DNA from: Bacteroidota bacterium
Lineage (GTDB): Bacteria > Bacteroidota > Kryptoniia > Kryptoniales > JAKASW01
DNA: 6,661 nt
Direction of reading: 5' to 3'
Assembly: GCA_021785235.1 (NCBI GenBank)
Contig: JAJYGB010000343.1
Location: forward strand, 1 to 6,661
Positions within the stretch are counted from its first letter, which is position 1; each line of letters opens with the position of its first letter. Below are positions 1 through 6,661 of this stretch, in pieces. A model generated the notes under the pieces. The model made no database searches. It was not told the origin of the DNA and was given only the letters and a program-made list of their open reading frames with translations. Position numbers and translations under genes: made by a program.

Positions 1-1
1 T

Positions 2-898
2 CTCGGTCTGGCGACGGGTATACCTAACGCCGGTCTTTTCGGAACGGCAGTAGCCACGATGGGCATGCTCGGAACAGCGGCTTATATTCTCGCGATGGAT
101 ACATTCGGCCCGATCACCGATAACGCCGGCGGTATTGTCGAGATGAGCGGACAGCCTGAGAATGTCAGAAAGAAGACCGACAGGCTCGACGCAATGGGGA
201 ACACCACAAAGGCGTTGACAAAGGGTTACGCGATTGGTTCGGCGGCACTTGCTGCGTTCCTTCTCTTCTCTGCTTACATCGACGACGTGAATGTCCTCCT
301 GAAAGAGAAGGGTCTGCCGGCGATGACTTCTGTGAACATAGCAAGGCCCGAAGTCTTCGTAGGCGCACTTCTCGGAGCGGCGCTCGTTTTCCTGTTCAGC
401 TCGCTTGCGATAAAGGCAGTCGGGAAAGCTGCGTACTTTGTTATAAACGATGTTAGGGCGCAGTTCAAAGAGAAACCCGGTATCCTTTCGGGGACTGAAC
501 AGCCCGATTACGGCAGAACCGTCGACATAGTGACGCGCGGGGCGCTCCGAAGCATGGTCGGCCCAGGTCTTCTCGCGGTCGGCACGCCGATACTCGTGGG
601 AATAATCTTCCGGTGGTTCAACGTCGGCGCCGAGGCAGTAGCTGCACTGCTGATGGTCGGGACTATTGCGGGAATACTTATGGCAATCCTGCTCAACAAC
701 GGCGGTGGCGCATGGGACAACGCAAAGAAGTTCATCGAGACCGGCATGTACGGCGGGAAGAAAAGCGAGCCTCACAAAGCAGCGGTGGTTGGAGACACTG
801 TCGGCGATCCATTTAAGGATACGGCAGGACCTTCCCTACACGTGCTGATAAAGCTGTTGGCCACCATCACGCTCGTTTTGGCTCCGCTCTTCGTCTAA
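2..898 (+). CDS. hppA: K+-independent H+-translocating membrane pyrophosphatase, C-terminal part (5' end outside window)
   Basis: This integral membrane enzyme hydrolyses cytoplasmic pyrophosphate and pumps protons across the membrane. The reading frame is open from base 2, so the gene begins before the window; about 298 codons are present, against roughly 670-720 residues in full-length bacterial homologues. Visible family signatures are TFGPITDNAGGIVEMS (about 104-151), GNTTKALTKGYAIGSA (about 197-244), GGGAWDNAKKFIETG (about 698-742) and GDTVGDPFKDTAGPS (about 794-838), with several hydrophobic membrane segments between them. In this family the residue after GNTT separates the classes: K+-dependent enzymes have Ala there with Gly/Ala three residues on, K+-independent ones have Lys and Thr. 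Here they are Lys (209-211) and Thr (218-220), so a K+-independent H+ pump is predicted. The ATG at 59 is internal, not the start. A strong terminator follows directly. Family assignment is very secure; ion dependence is inferred from the motif. Confidence 0.97.
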   Translation, partial: LGLATGIPNAGLFGTAVATMGMLGTAAYILAMDTFGPITDNAGGIVEMSGQPENVRKKTDRLDAMGNTTKALTKGYAIGSAALAAFLLFSAYIDDVNVLLKEKGLPAMTSVNIARPEVFVGALLGAALVFLFSSLAIKAVGKAAYFVINDVRAQFKEKPGILSGTEQPDYGRTVDIVTRGALRSMVGPGLLAVGTPILVGIIFRWFNVGAEAVAALLMVGTIAGILMAILLNNGGGAWDNAKKFIETGMYGGKKSEPHKAAVVGDTVGDPFKDTAGPSLHVLIKLLATITLVLAPLFV

Positions 899-925
899 AG
901 CTGTTCGGGAAAACGGGTTAACATC

Positions 926-954
926 AAGGCAGGAATTATTTCCTGCCTTTTTTT
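926..954 (+). terminator. Intrinsic terminator of the pyrophosphatase gene
   Basis: A perfect 10-bp inverted repeat AAGGCAGGAA (926-935) and TTCCTGCCTT (940-949) encloses a 4-nt loop and runs into an uninterrupted T tract (948-954). It lies 27 nt after the pyrophosphatase stop codon and fits a Rho-independent terminator. It separates that gene from the downstream secreted-protein gene. Confidence 0.93.
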
Positions 955-1043
955 ATTTCACCTCTAATGAAACTTTCGCCAGCTCAGCGTCGTAGATACT
1001 CGTACGTTTCGTTTGATTGAGCCAGAAAAATGGAGAAGATAAT

Positions 1044-1835
1044 ATGCGAAACTTACTGTTTGCTCTCGTCGTTGGAGTTTTCGTCACCGCTTCAAGCGCC
1101 AAGGCGGAAAAATATTCGAGGACCGAAACGAAATTCTTCAATATTTCACCGACTGGAAGCGTCATTGTCGAGAATGTTAACGGTAGTATCAAGGTCGTAG
1201 GCTGGGATAAGAACCAGGTGTCGCTCGAAGTGACGAAAACTGTTCGGGCCGATAACAGCGAAAATGCAGAAGAATATTTCTCCGATCTCCGCGTCGACAT
1301 CAAATCCGGCAGTGATTTCCTGGAAGTTAAGACGCGTTACCCGCATGATTTCGGCGGTGGCTTTTTCGACTGGCTGCTTCATGGCGGTTCGAGATATGGC
1401 AGCGTTGAATACGTTCTGAAGGTGCCTTCGACCGTTAAGTTGAATGTCAGTTCAACAAACGGTAGCATAAGGGTAAGGGAAGTAATCGGAAAAGTGAGGG
1501 CGCATTCGACCAACGGCCACATTGAACTTGAGGGGGTGGGCGGTGTAGTCAAGGGGTCGACGACCAACGGAGCGATAAATGCGAGGATCAGCGACAAAGT
1601 CGAACTGCGGGAGTTGGAGCTGGGCACTACGAACGGCGGGATATCCGTGTATTGTCCGACGAATATCAATGCGGAGATCGATGCGCGCACGACAAACGGC
1701 GGAATTCACACCGACTTTCCGGTAACCATCCAGGGGCGTTTCAGCAAGACGAGACTCGAAGGGACGATCAACAAGGGTGGAAATGAAATAAGGCTCCATA
1801 CCACGAACGGCGGTATCAGCATTTACAAAGAGTAG
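1044..1835 (+). CDS. Secreted DUF4097-like beta-repeat protein with TNG ladder
   Basis: This encodes 263 residues of unknown molecular function. The N-terminus MRNLLFALVVGVFVTASSAKA is a Sec signal peptide with a likely cleavage after AKA (residue 21). There is no lipobox cysteine, so export to the periplasm or cell surface is predicted. The mature part is beta-rich and carries repeated T/S-N-G-x-I motifs with NG at residues 46, 139, 157, 175, 197, 218 and 255, mostly 18-22 residues apart, as expected for coils of a solenoid or beta-helix. This pattern is typical of the DUF4097 (adhesin-like) family. The ATG at 1044 is preferred over an in-frame TTG at 1017 because GGAGA (1032-1036) sits 7 nt upstream of it and because the signal peptide then starts properly. 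Terminators on both sides suggest a monocistronic unit. DUF4097 proteins often lie near sigma/anti-sigma factors or stress genes, but no such neighbour is seen here. The family call is by pattern and was not verified by a profile search. Confidence 0.85.
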   Translation: MRNLLFALVVGVFVTASSAKAEKYSRTETKFFNISPTGSVIVENVNGSIKVVGWDKNQVSLEVTKTVRADNSENAEEYFSDLRVDIKSGSDFLEVKTRYPHDFGGGFFDWLLHGGSRYGSVEYVLKVPSTVKLNVSSTNGSIRVREVIGKVRAHSTNGHIELEGVGGVVKGSTTNGAINARISDKVELRELELGTTNGGISVYCPTNINAEIDARTTNGGIHTDFPVTIQGRFSKTRLEGTINKGGNEIRLHTTNGGISIYKE

Positions 1836-1871
1836 CAACGAAGCAAATAGCGGTAATCGAATCGCTATAGT

Positions 1872-1909
1872 CCGGCGGCACAATTGAACGTGTCGCCGGG
1901 ATTTTTTTT
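1872..1909 (+). terminator. Intrinsic terminator of the DUF4097-like gene
   Basis: The arms CCGGCGGCAC (1872-1881) and GTGTCGCCGG (1890-1899) form a 10-bp GC-rich stem with one G-U pair and an 8-nt loop, followed by eight T residues (1902-1909). It begins 37 nt after the stop codon at 1833-1835. A weaker 6-bp hairpin, ATAGCG (1847-1852) with CGCTAT (1863-1868), lies just before it. Confidence 0.92.
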
Positions 1910-2028
1910 ATGAGAGTATCTATTCCGATACTTCAACCAGTGGAGCGTGAGCTCATGCAGTCGCGTGAACGCCAAGCAAGTGCGATATAATTGTATTTTC
2001 AGGATGGCGGCGGTATTTTATCAAAAGT
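1910..2028 (+). promoter_or_regulatory. Candidate promoter/leader of the prenyltransferase-mutase unit
   Basis: This gap follows a strong terminator, so the next gene needs its own promoter here. A perfect TATAAT lies at 1986-1991, 38-43 nt before the ATG. The best upstream partner, GTGAAC at 1965-1970, is a poor -35 with a short 15-bp spacer, so the promoter call rests mostly on the -10 box. A small inverted repeat, AGTATC (1915-1920) and GATACT (1927-1932), lies upstream and could be an operator or chance. No strong Shine-Dalgarno precedes the ATG; AGGA at 2001-2004 is too distant. No gene is supported in this gap. Confidence 0.35.
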
Positions 2029-2892
2029 ATGAGGAAAATTATAGACCGTGTTATTGCCTTCGGGAGACTGGTAAGGTTCTCCCACACCCTGTTCGCTATG
2101 CCGTTCGCGTTGACGAGCGTGGTGCTAGTCTCCTTCAGCTACAAGATCACGCTGATGAAACTAATCTGGATCATCGTCGCAGATCGGAAAGCCCGATCAG
2201 CGGCGATGGGGTTCAACAGGATCGCGGACCGTGAGTTTGACGCGAGGAATCCGCGCACGAAGAACAGGGAAATCCCTGCCGAGAAAATATCTGTCGGTGA
2301 GGCGAAACTGTTTGTTATCGCCGCGTCGCTACTTCTGGTCTTCGCCGCTCATGAACTCAACCCGCTCTGCTTCTATCTATCGCCTGTAGCTTTGGGAGTC
2401 ATCTTTTTCTACTCCTTCACGAAGAGGTTCACCTGGCTTTCACATATATTTCTCGGACTTGGTATGGGTTTGGCACCGGTGGGAGCATGGCTCGGTATAG
2501 CCGGAATGTTTGCCCTTCCACCGATCATCCTAGGACTTACAGTCGTCGCATGGGGAGCGGGTTTTGATATTATATATTCCCTTCAGGATCTCAACTACGA
2601 CGACCAGGTAGGACTTTTCTCGATGCCGAAATCTCTCGGTGTGAGAAAGTCCCTGGTGGTGTCGTCGGCACTCCATGTCATCGCCTTTCTACTTTTGCTT
2701 TCCCTGAAATTTATACTCCCTCTCCAAACCATTTACCTTTTCGGGTTGGGAATTGTCGGCGTCACGCTGATACACCAGCACCGTATCGTTAAGCCCGACG
2801 ATCTAAGTAAATTGAATTTCGCCTTTTTCAATATGAACGCCTATCTGAGCGTCGGGCTCTTTGTCTTTACGCTGATCGACGTGTTGAAATGA
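2029..2892 (+). CDS. mqnP: UbiA-family polyprenyltransferase, MqnP-like (menaquinone biosynthesis; often annotated ubiA)
   Basis: This 287-residue integral membrane prenyltransferase is predicted to attach a polyprenyl chain to an aromatic acid. The first Asp-rich motif, N63-x3-D67-x3-D71 (in FNRIADREFDARNPRTKNR), and the second, D187-x3-D191 (in QDLNYDD), are the Mg2+-diphosphate sites of the superfamily. The surrounding style (RFSHTLFAMPFAL near the N-terminus, GFDIIYSLQD, then SMPKSLGV) resembles the MqnP branch of the futalosine menaquinone route more than E. coli UbiA. The substrate is nevertheless inferred. Several hydrophobic helices span the whole length, which is normal for the family. 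The ATG at 2029 is chosen because the conserved RFSHTLFA segment begins at residue 16, as expected, although no good ribosome binding site is seen. One oddity is residues 52-54 (DRK, bases 2182-2190), a charged patch where the family has a small hydrophobic segment; see findings. The mutase gene follows after 33 nt. Confidence 0.9.
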   Translation: MRKIIDRVIAFGRLVRFSHTLFAMPFALTSVVLVSFSYKITLMKLIWIIVADRKARSAAMGFNRIADREFDARNPRTKNREIPAEKISVGEAKLFVIAASLLLVFAAHELNPLCFYLSPVALGVIFFYSFTKRFTWLSHIFLGLGMGLAPVGAWLGIAGMFALPPIILGLTVVAWGAGFDIIYSLQDLNYDDQVGLFSMPKSLGVRKSLVVSSALHVIAFLLLLSLKFILPLQTIYLFGLGIVGVTLIHQHRIVKPDDLSKLNFAFFNMNAYLSVGLFVFTLIDVLK

Positions 2893-2925
2893 GATCGGCC
2901 GATTAATAAGAGAAAGGGGAGCGAA
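2893..2925 (+). promoter_or_regulatory. Prenyltransferase-mutase spacer with ribosome binding site
   Basis: This 33-nt spacer holds AAGGGGAG (2914-2921) 4 nt before the GTG at 2926. The site supports this start over internal ATGs. A 10-bp perfect palindrome, ATCGGCCGAT (2894-2903), follows the upstream stop codon. It has no T-run, so it is not a terminator, and the short gap favours read-through. Confidence 0.6.
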
Positions 2926-4560
2926 GTGGCGGACCAACCCCGTGAGAACGAAGCAACGAAGGAGCCGGAAGGGGCGTCCAAACGGTTCCGAACTGATTCA
3001 GGGATAGATATCGAAAGGTTGTACGGGCCGGCAGGGGAACCCGGCGATGCAATATCAGACTATCTCGACAAGCTAGGCTTTCCGGGAGAATACCCATTCA
3101 CGAGGGGGGTCTATCCGACGATGTATCGCGGAAGACTCTGGACTATGAGACAATATGCAGGCTTCGGAAGCGCAGATGAATCGAACAAAAGATATCGCTA
3201 CCTACTCGAACAGGGAATCACCGGTCTGTCAGTAGCCTTCGACTTGCCGACACAAATCGGATATGACTCGGATGACCCAATGAGCGAGGGTGAGGTCGGA
3301 AGAGTCGGCGTGGCAATCGACTCTCTGGCAGACATGGAAAGGCTGTTTGATGGAATAACACTATCCACCGTGACCACATCGATGACAATTAATTCGACAG
3401 CCGCCATTCTTCTTGCCATGTACATCGCCGTCGCGAAGAAACAGGGGGCTGATCTGAAGAAAATTTCGGGCACAATTCAAAACGACATCCTCAAGGAATA
3501 TATCGCACGTGGAACATACATTTACCCGCCGACCCCATCACTCAGATTGGTTACCGACATTTTCTCCTACTGCGCATCAGAGCTTCCAAGTTGGAACACC
3601 ATTTCGATAAGCGGCTATCATATCCGGGAAGCGGGCGCGACGGCCGTGCAGGAAGTCGCGTTTACCTTCGCTAACGCGATCGAATACGTCCGCGCGGCGC
3701 AATCCGTCGGACTTGATTTCGACAGATTCGGGAGCCAGCTCTCCTTCTTCTGGAACGCACACAACGATTTCTTCGAAGAAATCGCGAAGTACCGCGCTGC
3801 GCGGCGCGTGTGGGCTCGTCTCGCGAGTGAAAAATTCGGTGCGAAGAATCCTGACGCGATAAAGCTCAGGTTCCACGCACAGACGGCAGGTTCGACTCTT
3901 ACCGCGCAGCAGGTCGACAACAACGTCATACGAACGACCTACCAGGCGCTTGCGGCCATTCTCGGAGGTTGCCAGTCGCTCCACACAAACAGCCGTGACG
4001 AGGCGCTCGCACTTCCGACGGAGGAATCGGTACGGCTCGCGCTTCGGACACAACAAATCCTTGCCTTTGAATCCGGCGTCCCCAACACCATCGATCCTCT
4101 CGCCGGATCATATTTTCTCGAAAAACTCACTGATGAGGTGGAGACGAGAGACTGGGAGTATCTCGACAAGATTGAGTCGATGGGAGGCGCCGTCAAGGCG
4201 ATAGAAACCGGCTTCTTCCAGATGGAGATCGCCACTAGCTCGTATGAATATCAGAGAAAGATTGAGTTGCGTGAAAAAATTGTCGTCGGAGTGAATGAAT
4301 TCAACGACACCGACAATATCCAGCCGAGAATATTTGAGCTCGACCCGATGGTAAGGGAAACGCAGATAGAGAGGGTTCGAAAGGTCAAGGGTGAACGTAG
4401 CGCGGATGATGTGAGGAGAAGTCTTCAGGAGTTGCAAAGAAGGGCGGCAGGCAGTGAGAACTTAATGCCTTCGATCCTGGCCGCGGTTGAGAGTTACGCA
4501 ACGTTAGGAGAAATCTCCGGCGCTCTGAGGGAAATATGGGGGACCTATGAAGCCGGATAA
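2926..4560 (+). CDS. Methylmalonyl-CoA mutase, large (catalytic) subunit without B12-binding domain
   Basis: The 544-residue TIM-barrel catalytic chain belongs to an adenosylcobalamin-dependent mutase that interconverts succinyl-CoA and (R)-methylmalonyl-CoA in propionate metabolism. Key segments are [17 protein letters not shown] (about 65-81), [17 protein letters not shown] (about 100-116), [21 protein letters not shown] (about 182-202), [14 protein letters not shown] (about 227-240) and [17 protein letters not shown]. By comparison with the Propionibacterium enzyme, Tyr77, Arg195, Tyr231 and His232 match Tyr89, Arg207, Tyr243 and His244. The Tyr/Arg pair points to methylmalonyl-CoA, not isobutyryl-CoA (Phe/Gln in IcmA). 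The C-terminal cobalamin domain with DxHxxG is absent, as in two-chain mutases, so a separate B12 subunit must be encoded elsewhere. The start is GTG at 2926, preceded by GGGGAG (2916-2921). It lies 33 nt after the prenyltransferase and is probably co-transcribed with it. No terminator is evident after it. Confidence 0.96.
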   Translation: MADQPRENEATKEPEGASKRFRTDSGIDIERLYGPAGEPGDAISDYLDKLGFPGEYPFTRGVYPTMYRGRLWTMRQYAGFGSADESNKRYRYLLEQGITGLSVAFDLPTQIGYDSDDPMSEGEVGRVGVAIDSLADMERLFDGITLSTVTTSMTINSTAAILLAMYIAVAKKQGADLKKISGTIQNDILKEYIARGTYIYPPTPSLRLVTDIFSYCASELPSWNTISISGYHIREAGATAVQEVAFTFANAIEYVRAAQSVGLDFDRFGSQLSFFWNAHNDFFEEIAKYRAARRVWARLASEKFGAKNPDAIKLRFHAQTAGSTLTAQQVDNNVIRTTYQALAAILGGCQSLHTNSRDEALALPTEESVRLALRTQQILAFESGVPNTIDPLAGSYFLEKLTDEVETRDWEYLDKIESMGGAVKAIETGFFQMEIATSSYEYQRKIELREKIVVGVNEFNDTDNIQPRIFELDPMVRETQIERVRKVKGERSADDVRRSLQELQRRAAGSENLMPSILAAVESYATLGEISGALREIWGTYEAG

Positions 4561-4778
4561 GATTTTGACATTATGATGTACCAGGGAATAACTCGTTAAG
4601 CAGGGTCCCGCGTGGATCTCGCAAAACTCTTCTAATTCGTTTGAACTTTGGGTTTCCAGCTTTCGTTATCTAATTTAAGTACATCAATCTCATGCATTTG
4701 AAATCTTGTCCGGAAACGGGCGAAACGTCAGTGAGGTTATAAGAACGCTTACAGTTCAATAGAGGCTTTTAAGTCAAG
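4561..4778 (+). other. 218-nt intergenic region upstream of cysE-cysK, probable promoter region
   Basis: No gene or RNA gene is recognised here. The change of function from mutase to cysteine synthesis suggests that the cysE-cysK promoter lies within it. A perfect TTGACA (4565-4570) is present, but its best -10 partner at 16-bp spacing is only AATAAC (4587-4592). A second possibility of Bacteroidetes style is TTTG (4647-4650) followed after 20 nt by TAATTTAA (4671-4678), a partial match to TAnnTTTG. Neither is convincing. I see no terminator for the mutase gene and no riboswitch with a readable conserved core. Confidence 0.4.
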
Positions 4779-5636
4779 ATGGAAACAAACACAAAACAGG
4801 TAGCGGGAGAGATATTAAAGAATTTGCACGAATTACCGGACCAGAGTTCCTTCGGTATGCAGGCAGAGCGGCGTGCCCAAGAATTCGCTGACGGGCTGCT
4901 GGCGACCCTCTTCCCGCACTTCAGCTCCGACGCGAATCATTCGGAAAATGAAATCTTCGCGAGTCTAGTCACCCTGGAGCAGGATCTTCGTAGACTTATT
5001 ACGCCTTTCCTTAAAGGGAAGGACCGCGACGCAGACGCGGTGGCAGCAGGATTCATAGAGGCGCTGCCGGATATACAATGCGCCCTCTGGCTTGACGCGG
5101 AGGCGATCAATATCGGCGACCCGGCGGCGGAGAGCGTGGATGAGGTGATACTGGCATACCCAGGCTTCACTGCCATCGCCATATACCGGTTCGCGCATGA
5201 GCTGTACAGGGTGCGGGTCCCGATACTCCCAAGGCTCCTCACCGAATACGCGCACCAGTTGACCGGCATTGATATCCACCCGGGCGCGCAGATCGGTAGC
5301 TCGTTCGCCATCGATCACGGGACCGGTATCGTCATCGGTGAATCGACCATCATTGGAAACAACGTGAAACTCTATCAGGGTGTGACTCTCGGCGCGCTCA
5401 GTGTCGATAAAAATATGGCAAAGTCGAAACGTCATCCGACAGTCCAAGACAATGTTGTGATTTACGCGCAGGCCGTTATACTTGGTGGAGAAACAGTGGT
5501 CGGTCACGACAGCATGATTGGCGGGAACGTATGGCTGACTCACAGCGTGCCTCCATTTTCTGTGGTTTACCAGAAGAGCGAGACTATAGTGCAGCAGCAG
5601 GACGATCGCAGCGGGGTGATTAATTTCGTAATCTGA
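4779..5636 (+). CDS. cysE: Serine O-acetyltransferase (EpsC/CysE type)
   Basis: This cytoplasmic enzyme transfers acetyl from acetyl-CoA to L-serine, giving O-acetylserine, the first step of cysteine synthesis. The chain is 285 residues. Residues 1 to about 120 form a divergent helical N-terminal domain, then [22 protein letters not shown] (about 121-142) leads into a left-handed beta-helix of hexapeptide repeats (about 163-258). Asp165 and His167 (DIHPGAQIG) and His180 ([11 protein letters not shown]) match the catalytic Asp143 and His158 region of E. coli CysE. RHP at 218-220 matches the conserved RHP loop. [12 protein letters not shown] and the long N-terminal region are typical of the EpsC-like form found in Bacteroidetes and relatives. 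The chain ends in isoleucine (INFVI), the residue that in other bacteria docks into the cysteine synthase active site. The ATG at 4779 has only a weak, distant AGAGG (4761-4765). cysK follows 31 nt downstream. Confidence 0.96.
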   Translation: METNTKQVAGEILKNLHELPDQSSFGMQAERRAQEFADGLLATLFPHFSSDANHSENEIFASLVTLEQDLRRLITPFLKGKDRDADAVAAGFIEALPDIQCALWLDAEAINIGDPAAESVDEVILAYPGFTAIAIYRFAHELYRVRVPILPRLLTEYAHQLTGIDIHPGAQIGSSFAIDHGTGIVIGESTIIGNNVKLYQGVTLGALSVDKNMAKSKRHPTVQDNVVIYAQAVILGGETVVGHDSMIGGNVWLTHSVPPFSVVYQKSETIVQQQDDRSGVINFVI

Positions 5637-5667
5637 TTCAACTAAATCTTCAAGAGAGGGAAAAGGA

Positions 5668-6585
5668 ATGAAAGTTCAAAATATACTTGAGCTGATCGGC
5701 AACACACCGCACATAAGACTGAACCGGATTTTCCCGGAGAAGGAAGTCTGGTTGAAACTCGAGCGTCAGAATCCCGGAGGGAGCATCAAGGACCGGATCG
5801 GTATCGCCATGATCGAGGATGCGGAGAAACGCGGTGTTCTGAAAAAGGGTAGCGTGATAGTAGAGCCGACCTCAGGCAATACGGGCATAGGACTGGCGAT
5901 GGCGGCGGCAGTCAAGGGATACAAGCTTATACTTGTGATGCCAGAATCGATGTCTATTGAGCGAAGGAAAATCATGGCAGCGTACGGCGCCCAGTTTGAT
6001 CTCACTCCGCGTGAGAAGGGGATGAAGGGAGCCATCGAGCGCGCGACGGAGCTGGCAAAGACTCTTCCTTCGGCGTGGATCCCCCAGCAATTTGAAAACC
6101 CAGCCAACGTCGATATTCACAAGAGAACAACTGGCGAAGAAATCGTGAAGGACTTTCCTGAAGGGTTCGACGCATTGATAACAGGAGTCGGCACAGGTGG
6201 ACATATTACAGGCGTGGCGAAGGTGCTGAAAGAGAAATTTCCGAAGATAAAGGTATTTGCCGTCGAACCCGACGCGTCTCCGGTGATTGGGGGCGGGCAG
6301 CCTGGACCGCATCCGTTGCAGGGAATTGGAGCGGGGTTCATACCGAAGAATCTCGATATGAAAGTTCTCGACGGAACAATCAACGTTTCCAAGGACGAGG
6401 CTTATGCTTATGCTCTTCGCGCCTCGAAAGAGGAAGGGATTCTTGTGGGGATTTCCACCGGCGCGTCGCTTGCCGCCGTGGCGAAGAAGCTCGCGGAGGA
6501 TCCTTCGCTGAAGAGGGTGATGACCTTTAATTATGATACCGGTGAGAGATACTTATCGGTGGATGGATTGTTCCCATCCGCGTAG
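5668..6585 (+). CDS. cysK: Cysteine synthase (O-acetylserine sulfhydrylase)
   Basis: This cytoplasmic PLP enzyme combines O-acetylserine with sulfide to give L-cysteine and acetate. The chain is 305 residues, close to the usual 300-325. Visible signatures are NPGGSIKDR (about 35-43) with Lys41 as the PLP Schiff-base lysine, the substrate-binding loop PTSGNTG (67-73), [20 protein letters not shown] (about 140-159), the PLP phosphate loop [10 protein letters not shown] (173-182), the GIGAGFIP segment (219-226) typical of O-acetylserine sulfhydrylases, and Ser263 in GISTGAS, which contacts the pyridine nitrogen. There is no N-terminal haem domain and no C-terminal CBS domain, so a cystathionine beta-synthase is unlikely. 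The ATG at 5668 follows GAGAGGG (5653-5659) at 8-nt spacing. It is the second gene of the cysE-cysK operon and uses the product of the first. O-phosphoserine or CysM-type activity cannot be fully excluded by eye. Confidence 0.96.
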   Translation: MKVQNILELIGNTPHIRLNRIFPEKEVWLKLERQNPGGSIKDRIGIAMIEDAEKRGVLKKGSVIVEPTSGNTGIGLAMAAAVKGYKLILVMPESMSIERRKIMAAYGAQFDLTPREKGMKGAIERATELAKTLPSAWIPQQFENPANVDIHKRTTGEEIVKDFPEGFDALITGVGTGGHITGVAKVLKEKFPKIKVFAVEPDASPVIGGGQPGPHPLQGIGAGFIPKNLDMKVLDGTINVSKDEAYAYALRASKEEGILVGISTGASLAAVAKKLAEDPSLKRVMTFNYDTGERYLSVDGLFPSA

Positions 6586-6597
6586 CAGGGAATTAGA

Positions 6598-6656
6598 ACT
6601 CACTTGAAGTGAAATCACGACTCACTTTGCCGGAGCATTGTCTCGTGCCAAGTGAG
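6598..6656. repeat. Cluster of short CTCACTT/AAGTGAG repeats after cysK
   Basis: ACTCACTT occurs directly repeated at 6598-6605 and 6620-6627, and the inverse motif occurs at 6607-6612 (AAGTGA) and 6650-6656 (AAGTGAG). TCACTT-G-AAGTGA (6600-6612) is a perfect 13-nt palindrome, and 6599-6606 is fully complementary to 6649-6656. Alternative hairpins are possible. No T-run follows within the window, so a terminator cannot be claimed; it may be operator sequence for the next gene. Confidence 0.45.
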
Positions 6657-6661
6657 CCGCG

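Noticed and set aside
1017..1043. TTG start extending the secreted protein by nine residues
   Set aside because: The extension is polar and would sit before the signal peptide; the ATG at 1044 has a good ribosome binding site.
2181..2192. AGATCGGAAAGC resembles the start of a common sequencing adapter
   Set aside because: It matches only the first nine or so bases before diverging and is in frame within a coding region. It is most likely coincidence, though the spot is reported for another reason.
1947..2234. A 95-codon frame overlapping the start of the prenyltransferase
   Set aside because: It lies in another frame over a well-supported gene, has no recognisable protein features and no ribosome binding site.
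3577..4056. Long open frames on the minus strand within the mutase gene
   Set aside because: They are antisense shadows of a highly conserved coding region with no family features.
4598..4618. AGCAGGGTCCCGCGTGG looks a little like the T-box core preceding cysE
   Set aside because: The conserved AGGGTGGNACCGCG core is missing bases, and no specifier stem or following terminator is seen. T-box control of cysE is a Firmicutes trait.
6559..6581. Hairpin GGATGG (6561-6566) with CCATCC (6574-6579) at the end of cysK as a terminator
   Set aside because: It lies inside the coding region and has no following T-run.

Overview
The window is ordinary bacterial chromosome of moderate GC. All six genes lie on the + strand and no mobile element, CRISPR array, tRNA or rRNA is visible. 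A K+-independent membrane pyrophosphatase, a MqnP-type UbiA prenyltransferase (futalosine-route menaquinone), a stand-alone methylmalonyl-CoA mutase catalytic subunit and an EpsC-type serine acetyltransferase together suggest a menaquinone-using bacterium. A member of the Bacteroidetes/Ignavibacteria/FCB-like lineages is a plausible host. This placement is inference from protein style and is not proven.

Layout: (1) 2-898 is the C-terminal part of a proton-pumping pyrophosphatase (hppA), cut by the left edge and closed by a perfect 10-bp hairpin with a T-run (926-954). (2) 1044-1835 is a secreted DUF4097-like repeat protein with a signal peptide and a ladder of TNG motifs, closed by its own strong terminator (1872-1909). 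It therefore looks monocistronic. (3) 2029-2892 is the UbiA/MqnP prenyltransferase, followed after 33 nt by (4) 2926-4560, the methylmalonyl-CoA mutase large subunit without a B12-binding domain. The two are probably co-transcribed. (5) After a 218-nt gap, 4779-5636 is serine O-acetyltransferase (cysE) and, 31 nt later, (6) 5668-6585 is cysteine synthase (cysK). Together they form a two-gene operon that converts serine to cysteine. The last 76 nt hold several copies of a CTCACTT-type motif and no gene.

Functionally the genes serve energy conservation (pyrophosphatase, menaquinone), propionate/succinate metabolism (mutase) and sulfur assimilation (cysE-cysK). I see no convincing undescribed system. 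The best anomalies are: a three-residue charged patch (DRK) in the prenyltransferase next to its first Asp-rich motif, which looks like a compensated -2/+2 frameshift; the regular TNG ladder in the secreted protein; the mutase without its cobalamin subunit or usual partners; and a repeat cluster at the right edge.
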